Positions 42,868-43,844 of a DNA stretch of 43,844 nt are shown piece after piece. This DNA comes from Acidobacteria bacterium RIFCSPLOWO2_12_FULL_65_11 (GTDB lineage Bacteria; Acidobacteriota; Vicinamibacteria; Vicinamibacterales; CAVVIG01). Position 1 is the stretch's first letter. Each line of letters starts with the position of its first letter. Location of the stretch: contig MELA01000002.1 in the NCBI GenBank assembly GCA_001767495.1, positions 1 to 43,844 on the forward strand, given 5' to 3'. The position numbers and the translations under genes are program-made. The notes under the pieces are model-generated. The model ran no database searches, was not told where the DNA came from, and saw only the letters and a list, made by a program, of their open reading frames with translations.

Positions 42868-43791
42868 ATGCCGGCGCTGGTGCTGGCGGCCGGCCTGGGC
42901 GTGCGGCTGCGTCCGCTGACGTACGTGCGCGCGAAGCCGGCGATTCCAGTGGCCGGTCAGCCTCTCGTGCGCCGCATCGTCGGCTGGCTGGCCGCGCACG
43001 GGGTCACCGACCTCGTGATCAACCTGCATCACCTTCCCCACACGCTGACGGCGGTCGTCGGTGACGGCAGTGACTTGGGGGTCCACGTCCGCTACTCATG
43101 GGAAAGCCCGCAGGTGCTCGGCAGCGCCGGCGGTCCGCGTCAGGCGCTCCCCCTCCTTGGCGCGGAGCAGTTTCTTCTCGTCAATGGCGATACACTGACC
43201 GACGTCGATCTCGGACGTCTGGCCGTGGCCCACGCGAGCAGCGGCGCACTCGTCACGCTGGCCCTCGCGCCCGGTCACGATCCGCAGCGGTACGGCGGCG
43301 TGCGCCTTGACGACAGGGGCCACGTGGTGGGTTTTGCGCCGCGCGGCGCCGCCGCCGGGTCGTTTCACTTCCTCGGCGTCCAGATCGCGTCGGCCGACGC
43401 GTTCCGGTCGGTGCCGGCCGATACGCCCGTCAATTCGATCGGAGGAGTGTACGACCGCTTGATCGCCTCGAGACCCGGCGCCATTTGCGGCCTGGTTGTC
43501 GATGCCCACTTCTCGGACGTTGGCACCGTGTCGGACTACTGGACAACCTCAGAGGCGATGGCCCGCACCGAGCGGCTCGGCGACACCGTCAGCGGTTCCC
43601 GGGTTTATCTCGATCGGTCCGCGCGCGTGACGCGGTCGATCCTCTGGGACGATGTCTCTGTTGGCGCCGGCGCAATGCTCGATGAGTGCATCGTGACCGA
43701 TGGCGTCCGCGTGCCGCCGGGATCGCATTACCGCCGGGCCGTGATCGTTGGCCAGAGGGCGACCGACGAGCTGCTCGTGTCGCCGTTCTAG
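42868..43791 (+). CDS. Sugar-phosphate nucleotidyltransferase
   Basis: A 307-residue NTP-transferase. The nucleotide-binding motif LVLAAGLGVRLRPLT, KPAIPVAGQPLVRRIV, LGSAGGPRQALPLL, the metal Asp in LLVNGDTLTDVD and the C-terminal left-handed-helix hexapeptides (ILWDDVSVGAGAMLDECIVTDGVRV) are present. It activates a sugar 1-phosphate for cell-envelope glycans. The MPALVLAAGLG start at 42868 is preferred; GTG 42859 would add three residues. The upstream open frame from 42685 overlaps the CYTH gene and is discarded. Confidence 0.9.
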   Translation: MPALVLAAGLGVRLRPLTYVRAKPAIPVAGQPLVRRIVGWLAAHGVTDLVINLHHLPHTLTAVVGDGSDLGVHVRYSWESPQVLGSAGGPRQALPLLGAEQFLLVNGDTLTDVDLGRLAVAHASSGALVTLALAPGHDPQRYGGVRLDDRGHVVGFAPRGAAAGSFHFLGVQIASADAFRSVPADTPVNSIGGVYDRLIASRPGAICGLVVDAHFSDVGTVSDYWTTSEAMARTERLGDTVSGSRVYLDRSARVTRSILWDDVSVGAGAMLDECIVTDGVRVPPGSHYRRAVIVGQRATDELLVSPF

Positions 43792-43812
43792 GTTAGCGAG
43801 CCGCTCACGGCC

Positions 43813-43834
43813 GTAGTGTCCGGCTTCAGCCGGC
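43813..43834 (+). repeat. Single copy of the palindromic repeat
   Basis: GTAGTG plus TCCGGCTTCAGCCGG near the right edge of the window; another GTAGTG follows at the edge, so a second copy may continue outside. Confidence 0.75.
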
Positions 43835-43844
43835 CGTCGTAGTG

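Overview
The window is a GC-rich bacterial chromosome segment. The large Ser/Thr kinases with TolB-like/TPR tails, the secreted cyclase and metallo-beta-lactamase-fold enzymes, the lipoproteins and the recurring palindrome with core GTCCGGCTTCAGCCGGAC suggest Acidobacteriota, probably Vicinamibacteria. This placement is an inference; no rRNA or other marker gene is present. No tRNA, rRNA or CRISPR array was seen.

Layout. 1-3.6 kb: end of a methyltransferase, a cluster of palindromic repeats, a MatC/SLC13-type transporter, and a complete IS1182-family element inserted at the transporter's stop codon. 3.6-7.1 kb: a minus-strand group of secreted enzymes (metallo-beta-lactamase fold, cyclase family, frameshifted Tat-exported alcohol dehydrogenase). 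7.1-12.4 kb: a 5.26 kb element with 40-bp terminal inverted repeats (39/40 identical) and a 14-bp target duplication. It carries the C-terminal part of a standalone Cas1 (casposase-like), two lipoproteins and a module of unknown genes with two candidate PD-(D/E)XK nucleases. This is the most interesting region.

12.4-27.7 kb: ordinary chromosomal genes: radical SAM/SPASM protein with an NnrS-like membrane protein, glutamine amidotransferase, porin with a phosphate-binding-like protein, a Ser/Thr kinase divergent from DAHP synthase, DoxX, cytochrome c, alpha/beta hydrolase, YceI, and a two-gene amino-acid ABC transporter. 27.7-29.9 kb: an accessory patch with a broken nucleotidyltransferase, a LigM-type O-demethylase of unusual base composition and an IS91-type transposase scrap. 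29.9-43.8 kb: SGNH hydrolase, outer-membrane protein, glycogen phosphorylase with a premature stop near its N-terminus, VOC protein, small conserved proteins, a kinase relic cut at both ends, PrcB-like protein, M24 peptidase, DegP/HtrA protease, MidA-type methyltransferase, CYTH-domain protein and a sugar-nucleotidyltransferase.

The repeated palindrome sits between genes or at their ends in at least six places. The several broken genes (dehydrogenase, kinase relic, nucleotidyltransferase, phosphorylase start) point either to active decay or, where only one base is involved, to assembly errors; the sequence alone cannot separate these.
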